The notes under the pieces were generated by a model that made no database searches, was not told the DNA's origin, and saw nothing but the letters and a program-made list of their open reading frames with translations. Positions 60,591-64,000 of a DNA stretch of 64,000 bases are shown here, one piece after another; the first letter of the stretch is position 1; every line of letters starts with the position of its first letter. The DNA is from Botrytis cinerea B05.10 (lineage: Eukaryota; Ascomycota; Leotiomycetes; Helotiales; Sclerotiniaceae). The stretch is from NCBI RefSeq assembly GCF_000143535.2, contig NC_037325.1, positions 744,001-808,000 on the forward strand, read 5' to 3'. Both the position numbers and the translations under genes were made by a program.

Positions 60591-60820
60591 AATAGAAATG
60601 GGCTGTGGGTGGGGAGATGTGTGAAGGTGGGTGGAGTAGAGTAGAGTAGAGGTTGGTTGTAGGTTTATTACTATTGTTTGTTCTTTTGTGTAGAGTTTGG
60701 GTTGAGAATGGGAAATGGAGAGGGAGAGGAATGGATAACTCGAAGAACGAGAAGAGGAAAATATACGTTCATAACAAAGAAAAAGAGTATACATACAGAC
60801 AAATAAAGCCTAGCTGTTAA

Positions 60821-61746
60821 TCAATCCTTATAATCTCGTAATTCTGACTCGTTAACTATTTTTTGAAGTAACCATTGAAGATTGGGATATAATCTTATAG
60901 CTTCATTGATGACAGCGTTTAAAACTTCCATACTCGTGGATGCTTGGATAGTAATAGTCCTTCTATCTTGAGATGCTTTCTAACTCAACTCATGAGAAAA
61001 TCACATGCATCAAGATTTCTCACAAAATGATAAGAATGAATCTAACGTCGTAGGAACAGTCTCATTATCAATAATCGTTATATCTACAGTAGCATTTTTC
61101 ATTTCGGTATTTGTCAATACACGATGATTGTCCGTATGAGCATTGAAGAAACATGTCGTGAAATCTGAATACTTCCAGTCTTTTAGTGAAATCCGACTCA
61201 ATCTTTCCTGGGTAAAATTATGAAGGGATTGCTGCAGGCAACGCGGTTTTCATGGGCGACTCTCGAGACGATGAATTACCGGAAGAAGTCTAGATCTAGA
61301 AGATGGGAACTACGGCTTGGGCTCGGAAATTCATGACGTGTTGAAAGGCATCGATGAGATGGTGTATTCATCATGATAGAATGGGTGAAAATATTTACTA
61401 AAATTAAGCTCGTCGATGAAAGCCATGTTCTAAACCAGGAAATGATATCTAGGGTGATGTTTTTCTGGAACTCTCGTTTTTGAGCTGTGGTATCAGTATG
61501 TCTATGTGATTCAATATCATAGCCTCGAGCAGCTTTAATCTGTAAAATGCCCATGTATAATGACTTTGTAGTTGTGAGGAGCGATGACATTGGTACTCGG
61601 GAAGATTGACATCTTATACCAACAAGAAAATGAGAACGCATCACGGATCCGGGTGTAGATTGAAATAGACTAGTCTCACATAAGAAAGCATATGATTCCT
61701 CTATGAAATGTAGGGAAATGACACTGTAGAACTTATCGCTCGTCAT
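60821..61746 (-). CDS. putative small spliced gene, unrecognised
   Basis: Tentative gene built from three well-composed minus-strand segments. The first frame starts at 61746 (MTSDKFYSVISLHFIEESYA) and includes TPGSVMRSHFLVGIRCQSSR and REFQKNITLDIISWF. A second block around 61245-61070 reads LQQSLHNFTQERLSRISLKD then YSDFTTCFFNAHTDNHRVLT. A final exon, 60979-60821, after an acceptor TTAG, reads ASQDRRTITIQASTSMEVLN then AVINEAIRLYPNLQWLLQKI and ends at a TGA. The last exon looks strongly protein-like (amphipathic helix). The donors joining the blocks are ambiguous: GTTAGA at about 61050 is in the wrong phase, GTAGAT and GTATTG upstream are in phase. I do not recognise the family. Confidence 0.35.
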
Positions 61747-62717
61747 ATTTGTAGAAAAAGTAATGGAGTTGTAGATTTGAGTGATCCTTAACGAAGAACA
61801 GTAGCCACCTAAGGAAAGGAAGCAAGTTCAAGTTTTGCTCGCCTCGTCCCATGAGTGAATGGCAGTCCGAAGCTGCGGCAATGCCAAACCATCAGGAATA
61901 ATGTGTCTATGAATAACCAATTGGTCTCATGCAGTGACTTGTGAGATTTGCATGACTATTGGCGTACATGTCGTGAGCGGATTGTTCAGAGGACTCTCTT
62001 TAGATTCGTCAACTTCACAAGCTTGAGTTGAGGTCGTATATGCATGACCAATGAGTTCTGAGTACTTGTTTAATGGGTATCAAATTGTAACTTTACATAA
62101 GGATACCCAAGATAATCATAGTACAAGGAAGGATGTTTATATTCAAAGTATTCTCCCGTATCAGACTCGAGCAGTTCTTCAAGAGTGTCTCGAGGTAATA
62201 TGTTGAGATCTCATACATATATATGTGTTCATGAAGCAACTTCTCAGTCGAATAAGAAATCGAAATGAATATGTAGTAACAGAAGACTGATCTACAATCA
62301 AACAAGAATCTTTCATCTATATTCGAGATCGCTAAGAAGGCTGTCTACCAACCAATCGTCTTGACTATCCTCAAGGAAGTGTGTGACTAATCATGTCTTC
62401 ACCGCCAAAATTCTGCCTTATGCCATGCCCAAAAAAAAGTCCAGATTGGATTGGAAGCATCTCGAAGTTAGTAGACGTAAATAGACAAATTTAATAGTCA
62501 TCTCATACAAAAGAGAAGAAATCTTTTTAGACACATTTCTATACAACTTACAACTTCTCTTGATCTCATCTACAATTTTCTGAGAATTCAATACTTCCTT
62601 GTTAAATATACTATAATCCTTTTCGGCGCAAAGCATTTTCACCTACCGGTTCTCGACTTTCGATCAGACAAATTTCCACAACTTTCAGTTCTAAAGAGAA
62701 CATAGAAATCTGCCATC
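61747..62717. other. intergenic, divergent promoter region of Fes1
   Basis: About 970 bases upstream of Fes1, AT-rich, with no gene seen. As a heat-stress gene Fes1 could carry HSE elements here, but I saw no convincing NGAAN triplet array. Confidence 0.5.
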
Positions 62718-63371
62718 ATGGCCATGCCACCCGCAATGAACGAACTCCTCAAATGGAGTGTAGAGAACTCTACTGCCACCGCCGCCGATCCTAACGCTCC
62801 CCCTCCACAAAATAGAGCTCTCCCAGCGGATGCCATGAATGTGCTCTTTGGTGGTCCCAGTGATGCCGACCTCATGAAGGCCTCCATATACGCCGTTCAA
62901 TCTACCGACCCCGAAGTTACTATTGAAGATAAAGTCATTGCATTTGACAACTTCGAACAACTGATTGAGAACCTCGACAATGCCAACAACATCGAGGTAC
63001 TCGAGTTATGGAAACCTTTATTGGAGTTCTTGGGACACGAGGAAAAAGAGATCAGGAAGATGGCTGCTTGGTGCGTGGGAACAGCAGTGCAAAATAATGA
63101 GAAGAGTCAGAAGTCTATGTTGAAGGAAGGGGGTGTGCCACTTCTGGTCAAGATGTGTGTCGATGAGAAGGAAGAGAAGGATGTGAGGAGAAAGGCGGTT
63201 TATGCTTTGAGTAGTGCGATCAGAAATTTCCAGGAGGGAATGGATGTCGCGACCGAGGAGCTTGGTAAATTAGGAAGAAGTAGTGAGAAGATCGATGCGG
63301 CAGACATGGATGCCTGCGATGTCTTGATTGGGGGACTGAGGGAGGAGGCTTCAAAGGGAGCACAAGGATGA
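62718..63371 (+). CDS. FES1: Hsp70 nucleotide exchange factor Fes1
   Basis: Cytosolic armadillo-repeat protein (HspBP1 family) that releases ADP from Hsp70 and directs misfolded proteins to degradation. Single exon, 217 aa. The N-terminus PPAMNELLKWSVENS is the family's short disordered release segment. ARM repeats follow: VIAFDNFEQLIENLDNANN, LELWKPLLEFLGHEEKEIRK, MAAWCVGTAVQNNEKSQKSM, GVPLLVKMCVDEKEEKDVRR and KAVYALSSAIRNFQEG. The start at 62718 (ATCATGG) is chosen; an alternative ATG lies two codons downstream (MPPAMNE). Length agrees with yeast and fungal Fes1. Confidence 0.95.
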   Translation: MAMPPAMNELLKWSVENSTATAADPNAPPPQNRALPADAMNVLFGGPSDADLMKASIYAVQSTDPEVTIEDKVIAFDNFEQLIENLDNANNIEVLELWKPLLEFLGHEEKEIRKMAAWCVGTAVQNNEKSQKSMLKEGGVPLLVKMCVDEKEEKDVRRKAVYALSSAIRNFQEGMDVATEELGKLGRSSEKIDAADMDACDVLIGGLREEASKGAQG

Positions 63372-63772
63372 GATATCAAGGAGGTTTAAATGATTGAAGG
63401 ATACGAAATACAGCGGTAGCTACTACGTCACACGCATGATCTGGGATGGAGTTTGGGAGTTTGGTAGATTAAACATTTGGGAACGATAGACAGAGACATT
63501 GATATCCTGCCAATCTTGTTAAGGGGGGAAGTTTTCACCAGGACTTTCGGAACAAGATTGCCACCTCACTGAGGACTTATTATAGAGAATGCATGAAAGT
63601 TACATCTCCATTTAAACATACAAAGCCTTACTTGAAATAAGTGTTGAAGCTTAAGCGATACACGTTGAATCTCCAATATAAAACGAATTCATGCATAAAT
63701 GCAAGTTGTCGATACAAATCAGTATTCATCTGAAGATTTACCCCACCAAGCCCCTCAATTATTGCATGACTC
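63372..63772. other. intergenic
   Basis: 3' region of Fes1. Nothing distinctive. Confidence 0.6.
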
Positions 63773-64000
63773 TCACATCTCGCTCACCGTATTGAACAAG
63801 TGTTTCCAACCGTCAAATGGCTTTTTGTCTTTGACTCTCGGACCAGCAATGCACGAAGTAATTTCTTGGTTCGACACCAATGGGAAGTTGCCTCTCGCCG
63901 TTTTTATTTCAGGGGGTGCTTGCTGTCTTGCGTCGGACTTTCGTATAGCCACGGTGCAATTGAACGCGATTACGAAGGACGATGCCTTTGGGCAGCGGGA
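63773..64000 (-). CDS. possible 3' end of a gene running off the right edge
   Basis: A minus-strand frame stays open from the window edge for 75 codons to TGA at 63773-63775 (SFVIAFNCTVAIRKSDARQQ, and later GPRVKDKKPFDGWKHLF). A second frame ends earlier with GIVLRNRVQLHRGYTKVRRK, ASTP and a TGA near 63914, which also looks protein-like. I cannot choose between them without the upstream sequence and do not recognise either. Confidence 0.25.
   Translation of the reverse strand, partial: SRCPKASSFVIAFNCTVAIRKSDARQQAPPEIKTARGNFPLVSNQEITSCIAGPRVKDKKPFDGWKHLFNTVSEM

Larger units (their letters stand above)
59210..60820. other. intergenic, microsatellite-rich
   Basis: 1.6 kb 3' of Smi1 packed with short tandem repeats: GT and TCTGT runs (59684-59745), GTATG (59805-59835), GATT (60062-60086) and GGAT (60561-60590). 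No coding signal. Apparent frames here are repeat translations. Confidence 0.7.

Noticed and set aside
60084..60794. Overlapping plus and minus frames rich in Ser/Pro and Leu/Cys
   Set aside because: Low-complexity products of tandem repeats and biased composition.
1..64000. tRNA, rRNA and CRISPR features
   Set aside because: I looked for GGTTCGANTCC-type B boxes, rRNA-like conserved blocks and spaced direct repeats and found none that were convincing.

Overview
The window is genomic DNA from a filamentous ascomycete. Genes are split by short (about 50-60 nt, sometimes longer) GT-AG introns with CTAAC/CTGAC-like branch sites, Zn2Cys6 regulators are frequent, and the conserved genes (Trs120, processing glucosidase I, Gpi13, Vps68, Smi1/Knr4, Fes1) are fungal in type. 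My impression is a leotiomycete, possibly Sclerotiniaceae (Botrytis/Sclerotinia relatives). That is recognition, not proof. All exon coordinates were read by hand from splice signals and checked for reading-frame arithmetic.

Left part (about 0.4-21.5 kb): a secondary-metabolite cluster around a non-reducing polyketide synthase (SAT-KS-MAT-PT-ACP, 1755 aa, no thioesterase). Around it lie a FAD monooxygenase, an MFS transporter, a Zn2Cys6 regulator, a short-chain dehydrogenase-like gene, an O-methyltransferase and a second Zn2Cys6/fungal_trans regulator. The PKS, both regulators and the SDR read through cleanly once introns are removed. The monooxygenase, transporter and O-methyltransferase are broken by in-frame stops and frameshifts. 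Where family motifs let the lost residue be guessed (Trp, Gln, Arg), each stop is one C:G to T:A transition away, as expected from old RIP-like mutation or deamination decay. The pathway looks dismantled at tailoring and export while synthase and regulators survive.

Middle (21.5-31 kb): a gene-poor stretch with a degenerate terminal-inverted-repeat element and a chain of eroded reading frames, followed by two fungal 2EXR/F-box-like genes.

Right part (31.8-64 kb): mostly housekeeping genes on the minus strand. They are TRAPPII subunit Trs120, ER glucosidase I (GH63), the tri-snRNP 27 kDa protein, GPI ethanolamine-phosphate transferase Gpi13 and Vps68. On the plus strand are Smi1/Knr4 and Fes1. 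Interspersed are an unusual small gene with a C-terminal Zn2Cys6 cluster and a terminal basic NLS, and an isolated DMATS-type aromatic prenyltransferase with no synthetase beside it. Intergenic DNA here is long and rich in microsatellites. No rRNA, tRNA, CRISPR array or intact transposon was seen.
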